A stretch of 23,901 nucleotides of DNA from Sphacelaria rigidula (taxonomy: Eukaryota; Phaeophyceae; Sphacelariales), in the NCBI GenBank assembly GCA_964200075.2, contig CAXNAA020000240.1, forward strand, positions 1 to 23,901. Direction: 5' to 3'. Shown piece after piece: positions 8,573 through 17,566 of this stretch (its first letter is position 1; each line of letters begins with the position of its first letter). The notes beneath the pieces were generated by a model that worked only from the letters and a program-made list of their open reading frames with translations, was not told where the DNA came from and made no database searches. A program made the translations under genes and the position numbers.

Positions 8573-8677
8573 GTGAGTCCTTGCGTCGTCGTGTGTGGCG
8601 TACTAATGCCCTTTACCTTCACGCGAACGTTCGTTCGTTTGTGAATATACCCTCCCTTGCTTTTCGAATCGTGACAG

Positions 8678-8752
8678 GTGAAACACGGCAAGTACATGGG
8701 CTTCGCGAAGAATATTTTGGAGGAGTTACAGCTGTCCCAAGAGATCCCGCCG
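8678..8752 (+). CDS. Candidate exon 15, amphipathic helix
   Basis: 25 whole codons between a good acceptor (TTGCTTTTCGAATCGTGACAG) and a strong donor (CCG|GTGAGC). Peptide: VKHGKYMGFAKNILEELQLS, then QEIPP, predicted by eye to be mostly helical. It joins exon 14 across a 105-nt intron. Confidence 0.6.
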
Positions 8753-9571
8753 GTGAGCTGTTGATGCCATGCACAAGGCATGACGAAGATAGACCACGGT
8801 TTTTGACTCGACCTTTCGAGAAGCCAGTGGGTTTTGAGGTCTTGTCAGGGCACTTCGACATTTTTTGTACTGCAGGTGCGAAGATCTTGCAGCATCGACG
8901 CGCGCGTGGTGGGGAACTAACCACCCCCCTCACTCCACAGGAACACTTGTTGCCCCCCATGCAACGGTCAAGCCACAACACTTCACTCAAGCACACAGAT
9001 AGTCGCTTGATGACACTGAACTTCCGTTCATACTGAACGTCAACAAAACAAAGAACAGTTTTTATTGTTTTCATTAGGATCGGCTATTGGCGTTCTTATT
9101 CGCCTTTCCCTTACTTTCCCTTTCTTCTTTCTTCCGTGTCTCTGTTCCCGTTTGGTTTGTATCTCACTTTTGTTCATTTTGCATCGTCCCATGTTTTCTC
9201 GAGTTTCCTTCGGCGAGTGTTCCGTTCGTTGTGTTTACCTTGGGTACTGTACGGCTATCTTGTATCACGGCTGCATACTATTCCCTGAACAGGTTAACTA
9301 TAGAGAATACGGGCCACCTAGCATGAAGCAATGTTGGCTACCCGTATGCAAGCCGTCATCTTCTGCGAGGGAGGACATAGTCCTCATACTTAGGGTCGTG
9401 CGAACAGTTTCGGTGGCGGCTCGGTCAAATTTGGAGGAAAGAAATTGCGCACTGATGTAGTACAGTACGGTAAATATCCGACTCGTGCAGAGGGTTTGCG
9501 ACTTCTACCGTCGAGAACCGTGCAAACTCTCTTTTAAGTGTATCTTCTATTTTTTTGGGTGATGTCTGACG

Positions 9572-9601
9572 GAGCGCGCGGGGTTTTCGTCGGACCAGGC
9601 T
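9572..9601 (+). repeat. Dispersed repeat, copy 3 (3' part only)
   Basis: The last 30 bp of the 49-bp unit, one mismatch from copy 1. It sits between two 23-24-bp near-identical direct repeats (9548-9570 and 9611-9634), each reading TATTTTTTTGGGTGATGTC-like. Confidence 0.65.
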
Positions 9602-9860
9602 ATAGTCTTATATTTTTTGGGGTGATATCTTGACTCAAGCACAGTCCTCGAGGGATGCGCGAACGTTCGAAGAAGCTCAACCGACCAGCTTTTCAATATT
9701 CAGCCTGAGCAGAATTCGGGGTATGTGTACCACCCAGAAACATTTTGATGTGACTAGCCATTCAAAGGTTGCGGAAATTCGCATGTGTCCATCTTGACTA
9801 TTTGCCTTTGTTTGTTCGGGAATCTGTCGAAATCATCCTCGCGGCGCTTGTCCGGCTTAG

Positions 9861-9971
9861 GAGATGGTGAGACTGCTGATGATGGAAGAAAAGACGCGCG
9901 TGTTGTTCTCGAAAGAAGCCACGGTGGATGATGTATGGAGGTATTGCGAGGAAGGGCAATCTCTACCAGAG
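9861..9971 (+). CDS. Candidate exon 16, charged helical segment
   Basis: 37 whole codons between acceptor CCGGCTTAG and donor CCAGAG|GTAAGG. Peptide: EMVRLLMMEEKTRVLFSKEA, then TVDDVWRYCEEGQSLPE. It continues exon 15 as ...QEIPP-EMVRLL... with matching phase. The unbroken charged, helical character across the junction is the best evidence that the two belong together. Confidence 0.6.
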
Positions 9972-11415
9972 GTAAGGAAGGGTACTACTCGCGCAGTGCT
10001 ACACACATGTTTTGCGCCCGGAAACATATTGCAGAAGAGCAGAGTACAATCAGGGAATATGCCCGGAACACGACATTGCGACTGTTGTAGGCGAGATATC
10101 ACGTCGCAATAGAGTCCAGGATTGCATTGAATCGTGTGATGGCTTGACCGTGGCAAAGGAGACCGTCCGGTTCTATAGGCACGACTGCAGTAAACAACAC
10201 GTTCGCAAGGTTAGAAACGGATTTTTTCTCGGAAAAGGGAGGTATTCCGTGATGGACGCCAAGACGGCCGAATCGTCCGAAACGGCCGTCACCCCCATGA
10301 AAGCCCGTGATCTGACGGGAAATTCTGGGCGAAACGTTTCAGATTGACGTGGTCAGTGCAGAGGTATGAGGGTCAGAGTTAGCAGTTCTGCATACATCCG
10401 GTCGTATCTCATGGATGTAGTCACCGATTTCAAGTCTGATTGCGCCACGACTCCCGTCAGATCACGGGCTTTCAGGGGGGTTGACGGCCGTTCAGACGAT
10501 TCGACCGTCTTGAGTGTAACTAACGGAAAACGTTCCGTTCCGAAAACAAAATCTGTTCCTAATCTCACCAACATGTTGTTAGTAATGTTCACTAGTTGAA
10601 AGTGTTCAAAATAGTAAGGTCGAAGTTACTCCGCGTTTACAACTGCGTACCGTTTTTCTGAGAAGTTGCGCGTATCGTCGCGTGTGTTAACCCTGCAGGA
10701 GCCGGAACCTAAAATGACCACAGTAGATTTTTGCGGAATCCTCAATCCTTCTGGATGTCGAAACATGGCACTCGTAGTACATTTCCCGTTTCGATAGTGC
10801 GGGAAGCACCTGCACACCACTTAACGTCTTTAATATTGGCACATCGCTCAGCTTCTTTAGGATAATGAATGAATACCACAAAAAATCTCACAGTCACAGC
10901 AAAAATAAATGCAAGTGTTGGCACGTTCTGGAGGGCGTGTTGACAGCCGTTGATCTTCAGAAGGACGAGGCGATCCTACTGTAGTTTGTTTTTCTTGGTC
11001 AAGGTGCAGACTGCATGCATCTACTGCAGCAATGACCGTTTACTATCTAGCAAACGTGCCAGACCGACCAGCTTTGGGCAGCTGGACGCTCTTGAGAAGC
11101 GAGCAAGAGGCGTGCGCACATGTTCAGTGCGACTGGTCGGGTTTTGCAAGAATACTCCTCACAACTCTCCTTCGTGGCTTCATTTAGTGCAACATATGAA
11201 TGATTCTACCGAGCTGAGCACGCCTCGGACACTAAATTCCCATAACGCGCTTGAGACACGCCCTCACACCGTGAGTACCCGTCTTTTCGGTGTGCCGATG
11301 ACTCATTTTCCGCTTCGATGTGTGCTGCTTGTCACCCTCCTTCTTCGGACGCGCGGGCCCCGCGCGCGATGAAACCGGTCACCGCGTTTGTTCCTCGTGA
11401 AATCGAACAATTCAG
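9972..11415. other. Intron with foldback element
   Basis: Apart from the 10192-10581 element I see no supportable exon. Open frames on both strands at 10626-10924 and 10950-11372 lack splice context. Confidence 0.4.
10192..10581. mobile_element. 390-bp foldback element with 130-bp arms
   Basis: Arms 10192-10320 and 10452-10581 are imperfect inverted copies separated by 131 bp. The longest exact stretch is 23 bp (10298-10320), containing GAAAGCCCGTGATCTGACGG. The outer tips begin near AAACAACACGTT. Because the arms are inverted, the plus strand of the left arm and the minus strand of the right arm encode a shared peptide ending KARDLTG. A compensating pair of indels inside the arms argues against coding. 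No target duplication is evident. Confidence 0.7.
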
Positions 11416-11477
11416 CCAAGCGACGCCGAGCAGGCCGAATGCCTCGCGAGCTTCATCATGCATGCTGACATTCGTGG
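11416..11477 (+). CDS. Candidate exon 17, short
   Basis: Acceptor GAACAATTCAG, donor CGTGG|GTGAGT. Phase 0 in, phase 2 out. Peptide: PSDAEQAECLASFIMHADIR. It links exon 16 and exon 18 with matching phases. A longer frame through the same donor (11318-11512, Pro/Arg-rich) is the competitor. Confidence 0.5.
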
Positions 11478-12168
11478 GTGAGTGGGACTTCGTAGGACGT
11501 CGTGCATATTAGGTACAGCAGGTGTCAGTTTTCCCGTGGTTTTCAGGTGCCATACAACAACTACCCGCCCATTCAACTGAGTGTTGTTATTGCCAGTCAT
11601 GACTCAGAGGTCTGATTCTGTCCCTGAACATAGTGTACTTTTACTTACACTCGAATCAATCAAGCAAACCGAACAGGCACACGGTGTGTTGAAGGCCGCT
11701 GGTTCATGGGGCAAGCCTTGTTTGTGATCTACAGTTACCTCTTCCCGTTCCCCCGCATTGTGATGAACCCGAAGCTAACATGGTGATGACACCGAAAATA
11801 CGGATCACGTTACCGGCCATAACTTGGCCAGTTTTTACTTCACCTTTGGAGATGCTATCGTACATGTGATCGAATCGGCAAGTGGCACAAGAGGTCCTCA
11901 GACACTGTATCGAGGTGAACAGGGCAGTTTGTATCGAGGCGTTCCAAATGAGTGTTCCAGACGTTCCGCTACCTGAAGAAATCATTGCTTCGTCGACTAG
12001 CATGATAATACGTTTCAAGTGCAGATGCAGCCAGACTTGCGTGTATCTCACGGCTCACGGCTACCTCACCATGAGCGAGAGCAGAACGTGGAAGAAGACT
12101 CTAAAATCGTAGCCATGATAGCTCCCGTGGTCAAGCGGGCGTGACCGCGTATTGTACGTGGCCACAGG

Positions 12169-12205
<37 letters not shown>

Positions 12206-12895
12206 TGTGTTGTGACCGTTCCATGCATAGTACCGGCGACTGACTTCATCCGGTACCCTACACAGCACTGCGTTATTCGTACTACTGTGCAGGATGCACC
12301 CCCTCTCACCCGTTTCTCTAATCGCGAGCTGTGACTCAGAATCTGTAGAGGCCAGGACAACCTCAAATGGTGCCCAGCACTGCTAGTTGCAGCCTCAACG
12401 GAGACGTGTTATAGCGTGATGGACTGCTGTCAGAATAAGGCGGCTATGTACGCCGTATACATCAAAATATGGTGCGCAGAAATATTCAATTTCGAAAGAG
12501 TAATGTTAAAAAATCGTTTTTGACACCCAAATGACACACACCCCACGTCAGCGGACATCTAAGAGACGAGTTGATTTCCAACGTACCTGATATTTTCGGT
12601 GGGTTCGGCGTACTCGTCGTGTGTGGAGTGTTTTCTCCCATGAACTATCCTCTGCAATTAGTGTCGCCATGCCAAGAAGGGCTGTCTACGGCGGACCCGC
12701 ATATCCAAGCGGGTGCCATCGAAACGTCTAACATGTAACGTTTCGGGAAATATTCGAACTCCTCTCATTTCGAGTAGATATTCGTTGAACGGGTCGACTC
12801 AAGTCTCTCGGCCGCTGCCAGCGTAGTATTTCCTAGTGAACCTCCGTCCGTACGTGTAATGCACCAGTGAACCCCAACTCGCAATGCCTCACTAG
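11478..12895. other. Intron; TA/GA microsatellite, no exon chosen
   Basis: A plus frame at about 11883-12112 (containing EVLRHCIEVNRAVCIEAF) is protein-like, but no donor fits, so it is left out. A 115-codon minus frame covers 11704-12051. Neither is supported by splice sites. Confidence 0.35.
12169..12205. repeat. (TA)n(GA)n microsatellite
   Basis: About twelve TA units run directly into about seven GA units, then GTGTGTTGTG. Confidence 0.9.
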
Positions 12896-13117
12896 ATGCG
12901 GAAGATTCTTGGAGGATATGCTGCGGCACGGCGACTTCTTGTCGGAAGCCGATCGGTGTCAGCAATTGTCGGTCGATTGGGGCAGCCGACGCTCAACGCT
13001 TCTGTTCACGCTGCCCAAGGGAAATGAGCCGAAGCACCATGGCTTGTCCAAAGCCACTCATACCGTCGTCAACTCTCTCTCACCCAAGATGGAAAGTGTC
13101 ACACGCAAGGCGGAAAA
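12896..13117 (+). CDS. Candidate exon 18, unknown protein
   Basis: Acceptor TGCCTCACTAG, donor GAAAA|GTGAGT; the unspliced frame stops at the donor. Phase 2 in and out, 73 whole codons. It begins CGRFLEDMLRHGDFLSEADR, continues CQQLSVDWGSRRSTLLFTLP and KGNEPKHHGLSKATHTVVNS, and ends basic. It is the longest uninterrupted, non-repetitive protein-like segment of the gene. An alternative acceptor at 12867 has a different phase. Confidence 0.6.
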
Positions 13118-15043
13118 GTGAGTAGCAAATTGTGGTATTGTAGGCTTCGAGGTGGAAGCGGGAGAGAGAAGAGGGAGGGGGGCGTGCTTACAGGTGGATA
13201 CGTGAATTTGTAAGGACGGTCAAGAGTATGGGTAACCATCACAGTTCATCTGGATAATTGTGAATCAAGATGTAGACAAACATCGCTCGCCGTACCTTCC
13301 TTCTGCGGTGCTTGCCTGATTTTCTATCGTGAAAAGGGTTCAGCGCGCTTCCCTTCGTAGACGGTAAAGTCGAATTAGGGCTGTGAATTGGACCAGTTTA
13401 TACTGTCGATGAGACTAGAATTGGAGTCAAGCTGAAACTGGCGACGAGGGCGCCAGTTGATGTAGTCTGTTTTAGGTTTGCCGTTGTCGGCTATTTTAAT
13501 ACTAATCGTCATATGGTGAGTTCAAATCGAAGATGCTTCATTGTATACGATTTGACCTTCATGTGTTTCCGTCATGGCCAACATGAACGGAGCGACTGTC
13601 TTCAAACTACCACATTATTATGTTGTCACCTTCAACATCAACTTATCAACTTCAGATTTCAAACTCCATGTATCAGATTCCAATTTTTTCACCTTGTCTT
13701 AATTTCCATTTCTCCTCCCACCTCTTGCTTACCCTCCGTACCTGTGCGGTTTGTGCCCGATGCTGTTGGCTGTGAAGAGCTGGCGTCTGCAATGGCTTCG
13801 GTGGCATGATGTGCTATTCGTGAGTGGTGCTATGCACAGATTATGGTGTTTCCCACTGAACGCTTTCCGTGCAAAAGTATCGAGCAGCCTGAAGTTGGCA
13901 TGTATGGCCTCGTCGCATGCTCACACAGTAGGAAAAAAACAAGTAAGGTGGGTCGAAGGGGGGATAACCCGTGTGATCGAAAGATGCGACTGTGAAGGGC
14001 GATTCGTCGAGTATGTTGCAAGCACCTGCATGATGGCGAAGCTCGATGCCACGTCTCGACGTGTGTCGCGTGTAGAATGGCACTTTCATGCCTCTGCGAT
14101 GATTTCTTCTGCCATAGCTCGTCATTACTATGGTTTTCTCGGATCATGCCTCCTCCCGTAGACAGTCGCTTTCAACCTCTTTGCGTCCCTCACCATCAGT
14201 TCAGCCACCCAGAGAAGCAGGATTCAATTCCCGCACCCCCAGGTGAATGAGCGATCAGTTCTCTCCTCGAGCTTATGAATGTTACTGAGTCGTTTTGAAG
14301 GTCTTGACGAGTTTCGCACAACGTGCATATTCTAACCGTTGGCTCTCTCTCTCTCTTGAACGATCATGCGTGGCCTATACTCGCAGAAACCTGGCTTCCC
14401 TGAGGGCGGTTCGAAATAATATGGTGGGCTCCCTAGCGGGCATTTGGCGATGCGCTGACATCCTGCTGGCGTATCCTGGCCTCGTTCGTTACTCCGCCTG
14501 GTCAGTTTAGAGTTTCAGCAAAGTCGGCAGTTGAAAAATCCTTGCATCGTAGCTCATGACGTCCTGCGTGAACGACTTCGCGAAAACCCGAATCCATTGC
14601 CTTGCCTATCTTGGGATGGTTCCCAGAACCTGACAGCACAGTAGTTTGCGAATCGTGTCCCTTCTGTTTCGCTATGCTGCTCCCGATCCGATATCGCCCA
14701 CCCTTTGGTGAGTGAGGCAGCTCCGAGTCCGTTCATGGGGCAAACTAAGGGTGAATCATAGCGCTTTCGTTGCTGTACGCCGGCCCCACTACACCGTCTG
14801 TTGATGAGTCTTGCCGGTCTCACTGCGCTGCGTTGTGGCAATGTTGCCTGTGAACGTATGTTTCACAATATATCTCCTTGACCGCCGAGAGTACGGGGGA
14901 CCTGCCTATCGCCGGAGCACTGAACTGAACATGCCGAATAGGTACTCGGACAACTGATACCCAAAAGCCTGAGCGGAATTTCCATTGTCCGAAAGAAGAT
15001 TTAGTCAGATATGGCCGTATTGATGACTCGACCTGAGCGACAG
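13118..15043. other. Intron; several unplaced open frames
   Basis: The plus frame at 13751-14161 (136 codons) and the small splice-bounded segment at 13780-13821 (SWRLQWLRWHDVLF, donor GTGAGT) could be coding, but neither preserves the phase between exons 18 and 19. Two overlapping minus frames at 13830-14147 are probably shadows. Confidence 0.35.
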
Positions 15044-15244
15044 TGCGTTTGTTGCGGATGCCGGAACTGACAGGCTACACGCAGCGCACTGCGTGTTCAC
15101 CACCTTGGCAGATACGCAAAACCGCCAAATGTTCGAGAGAGTGCGAAAAGTGTACAACGCATTGAAGCCAGAGGGACACCTGCCCGTGCCACCGTTCGAG
15201 GAGTGGACGGACGTGTCGCAGGTTTGCGACTTCATCGTCTGCAG
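15044..15244 (+). CDS. Candidate exon 19, unknown protein
   Basis: Phase 2 in (acceptor GCGACAG), phase 2 out at TGCAG|GTGACT. It includes AFVADAGTDRLHAAHCVFTT, then LADTQNRQMFERVRKVYNAL, then KPEGHLPVPPFEEWTDVSQ and VCDFIVC. A weaker donor 23 nt earlier (TCGCAG|GTTTGC at 15221) exits at phase 0 and does not fit exon 20. The end of the exon lies in a 19-bp tandem duplication. Confidence 0.6.
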
Positions 15245-15260
15245 GTGACTTCATCGTCTG
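15228..15260 (+). repeat. 19-bp-period tandem duplication at exon end
   Basis: GACTTCATCGTCTG occurs at 15228-15241 and again at 15247-15260. The first copy is followed by CAG|GTGACT (donor), the second by GAG|TAGTGA. Confidence 0.85.
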
Positions 15261-15378
15261 GAGTAGTGATTGCAAGTGCGCGCAGTTGTGGTTGCCTGTA
15301 ACTCCTTTCTTGAAGTTCGTTGACGTGAACACCAAAATGACATAACTGCACGTTCACACCGGTATCTACATCCCCATG

Positions 15379-15396
15379 CATATATATATATATATT
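15379..15396. repeat. (TA)n microsatellite
   Basis: Nine TA units, near the 5' end of the last intron. Confidence 0.85.
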
Positions 15397-15748
15397 TAAC
15401 TGTTACTCCGTATCCGTCGAAAATGGTCGACTGTATATGTAGCATATCAAAGATTTTAGCCAATTTGCGCTCGTTGTCGGGGCGGTGACAAATACATGTT
15501 GATGTGAATCATGAAGAATCAAGGTACTGAAAAGAGCAAGGTCCAGGAAAATTGTGTGATTCGGAGTGCGGTGAAGGACAACTGGTTAGATTGATATGTT
15601 GTTTCTCGTTTTCCCATGGCTTTCTTTACGAATGGGATGTAGAACTAAAACGTTAGCCGAATCATTTCACTGCACTTGTGATTACATGCCGTGAAGCATT
15701 CTAAAAATTACCAAATGCTCCCGTGACTTCCCTTGAGCGCCCTTCCAG

Positions 15749-15827
15749 GTACCATGCAACGCCTGGCATCGTTCCCACGGTCTCTCAAACTCTCGTTTCG
15801 TTGGATAAAGATGATTTTTTTCTGTAG
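15749..15827 (+). CDS. Candidate terminal exon 20 with stop
   Basis: Acceptor GAGCGCCCTTCCAG. With one-base entry it reads YHATPGIVPTVSQTLVSLDK, then DDFFL and TAG at 15825-15827. The phase fits exon 19. The next feature downstream is the terminal inverted repeat at 15875, only 47 bp after the stop, so the 3' UTR must either be very short or run into the element. Confidence 0.5.
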
Positions 15828-15897
15828 AAAACTCGTGAGGAATTACTTCTGTGGTCGCTAGTTTGAATATCTTTCACACCCTGGACAATACAATACG

Positions 15898-16116
15898 TAA
15901 TATATATATATATATTGCCCGCTCAATATATCAACGCGTCGGGTGGTCAATATATATTGGGCGAGCAATATGATGACATGAGAGAGGGTCAGTATATATT
16001 GTGCCATCAATATATCAAGGCTCGCGACATGCAATACATATCGACCGAACAATATATCACGACACGCGCCACATCAATATATTGGCCGAGTAATGTGTTG
16101 GTGCGAGAAGGCACCA

Positions 16117-16151
<35 letters not shown>

Positions 16152-16810
16152 GTAATATATTTCCTGCCACCCGAGGTCAATATATATTGACGATTCAATA
16201 CACTCGACACCCGAAGCGCCGATACATATTGCCGCCCCAATATGTCGTGCGTCAATGCGTCCAATATATGTTGGGCGGACAATACACGAGGGAACCGACG
16301 GCCACAATACATACTGGTGCAACAAAATATATTGATTATCAACATATAGATTGGAAAGTGTATTGGAATTAGTATGGTGGGCAGTTCTTCGTTCGCGGGC
16401 GCCATTCAAAGACGTATTTTACATGCCGAAAATGCTCAATGTATTCCTCCGCAAGCGTGTTCAATATATATTGGCTCCACAATGGCTATCCGAACAGCGT
16501 GCACAATATATATTGGAAAAACAATACTTCTGCATGGTTTGCGTTCAATATATATTATGTTGAAAATATGCTACGCATCGCCTCGACTCAATATATATGG
16601 ACACTTCAATACATACACGGCCGGCATGCACAATATATATTGAATGTTTTGTTCCCGGAGCAACTGCATGTCCAATATATATTGACATACATTACTTCAT
16701 GATCATGACACGAGCAACATATGTTGTTGCTTCAATGTCTCCGAGGATTTTTCAACACAATATATATTGAAAGGACAATATTTGCGCTGGCTCCAATACA
16801 AAGTATTGGT
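15898..16810. repeat. Palindrome array 1, about 42-bp period
   Basis: CAATATATATTG or close variants start at 15948, 15990, 16032, 16075, 16178, 16220, 16262, 16305, 16462, 16504, 16546, 16589, 16631, 16673, 16715 and 16758; most steps are 42 or 43. Eighteen bases after nearly every start a half-copy (CAATATATC-like) begins, so ATTG-N6-CAAT recurs. The remaining 15-16 nt of each unit do not match one another. The array is interrupted at about 16360-16460. Confidence 0.9.
16115..16152. repeat. (TA)n expansion inside one palindrome unit
   Basis: CAATG followed by about fifteen TA units and TCG, replacing the 12-bp palindrome at its expected place. The following half-copy (TAATATATTT, 16153) keeps its usual short spacing. 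Confidence 0.8.
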
Positions 16811-16845
16811 ATCATATTGGAGTATGCTATATTGTCCAGGGTATA

Positions 16846-17041
16846 AGCAACACAGCCCCGGTGACCACAGGGGTCCCAAAAAGCGCGTATCGACCCGTGT
16901 TTTCTGTCGTCGTGATGTTTAGCCAAGATGTTTATATTGCATGCTGGAAAGGGGATGGGCGGCCCCGCACCGGTGGCCAGATAGATATCAGGAGGCATAT
17001 ATACCGGGTCGCCTCTTCTGTCACCATATGTTCTAACCAGT

Positions 17042-17073
<32 letters not shown>

Positions 17074-17210
17074 CAAACGCATTCGACAACTTTTCGGAGT
17101 AATGCACACGAACTTCTGCGGCTCCCTTTCAAGCTTTTCCCAATCTGCACGGGCTCCGGCATCCATCGCGTGTGGATCTCTCCTAGAGCGTACACGATAC
17201 TTATGATATC
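16846..17210. other. Non-repetitive centre of the TIR element
   Basis: It contains a (TA)n run at 17042-17073 and open frames on both strands (plus 16861-17223, minus 16732-17166) that run into the TA tract (Tyr-Ile repeats). I recognise no protein. Confidence 0.5.
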
Positions 17211-17531
17211 TAATATATATTGACCGGCCAATATATCGTCACCCACGCAGATCCAATATATATTGACCGGTCAAAATGTTCTCATCAATGCGACCCCAAT
17301 ATATTTTGGTCGTGCAATATGCTGTCGCCCACGCTGCCCCAATATATATTGATGGGACAGTATGTGTTCAACCCAATAGTACCAATATAAATTGGGCGGG
17401 CAATATGTATGCAGTCCCACGACATCAATATAAATTGGGCGGGCAATACACGTACAGTCTAAGGATACCAATATGTATATTGCACTGGCAATATATCGCA
17501 AAATTCCAATATGATCGACTACTATATATTG
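17211..17531. repeat. Palindrome array 2, exact 43-bp period
   Basis: Units start at 17211, 17254, 17297, 17340, 17383, 17426 and 17469: six consecutive steps of exactly 43. Half-copies follow 18 bases after each of the first six starts (20 for the last, whose palindrome is 2 bp longer). Orientation is the same as in array 1, but the long spacer is 25 rather than 24. Spacer sequences again do not match one another. Confidence 0.9.
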
Positions 17532-17566
17532 GAAACATATTGTATTGTCCAGGGTGTGATATTTTT

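Larger units (their letters stand above)
1970..15827 (+). other. Predicted multi-exon gene, 20 candidate exons (may be two genes)
   Basis: The segments listed separately below join, with donor and acceptor phases agreeing at every junction, into 2,568 nt (856 codons) plus a stop. The 5' end is not visible: no convincing initiator ATG or promoter was found, so earlier exons may lie upstream or outside the window. The protein is not recognised. It has no obvious catalytic motif, and its composition is mixed, with scattered Cys and Trp and some charged amphipathic helices. The weakest joints are the 48-nt intron at 2397-2444, the 19- and 25-nt microexon options near 4.45-4.6 kb, and the 2.4-kb intron 5665-8096, where an extra exon could hide. 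A split into two genes near 4.0 kb is possible, because an alternative frame there begins with a signal-peptide-like sequence. cDNA reads would settle it. Confidence 0.45.
15875..17558. mobile_element. 1.68-kb TIR element carrying palindrome arrays
   Basis: CACCCTGGACAATACAATA (the left TIR spans 15875-15895, 21 bp starting CACAC) is exactly inverted at 17538-17558. Outside the TIRs, ATATCTTT (15867-15874) and ATATTTTT (17559-17566) form an 8-bp flanking duplication with one mismatch, a length typical of hAT and P-type insertions. No transposase is recognisable, so it would be non-autonomous. The interior is almost entirely the two CAATATATATTG arrays plus a unique 365-bp centre. A shorter TIR-like end (CTATATTGTCCAGGGTATA, 16827-16845) lies inside. 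Confidence 0.75.

Noticed and set aside
11704-12112. Exons on either strand in the 11.7-12.1 kb interval
   Set aside because: Plus and minus frames are both open, but neither has a matching donor and acceptor pair in phase.
13751-14161. A 136-codon plus-strand exon
   Set aside because: No combination of its splice sites keeps the phase between exons 18 and 19, and overlapping minus frames are as long.
15915-16190. A repeat protein with 14-residue QYI units
   Set aside because: The frame is open only because 42 is a multiple of 3 and the AT palindrome has no stops in it; both strands give similar frames, and array 2 (43 bp) breaks it.
15898-17531. A genuine prokaryotic CRISPR array
   Set aside because: The repeat is only 12 bp, degenerate and AT-only, the unit carries a second half-copy, no cas genes are present, and the surroundings are intron-containing and TIR-bounded.
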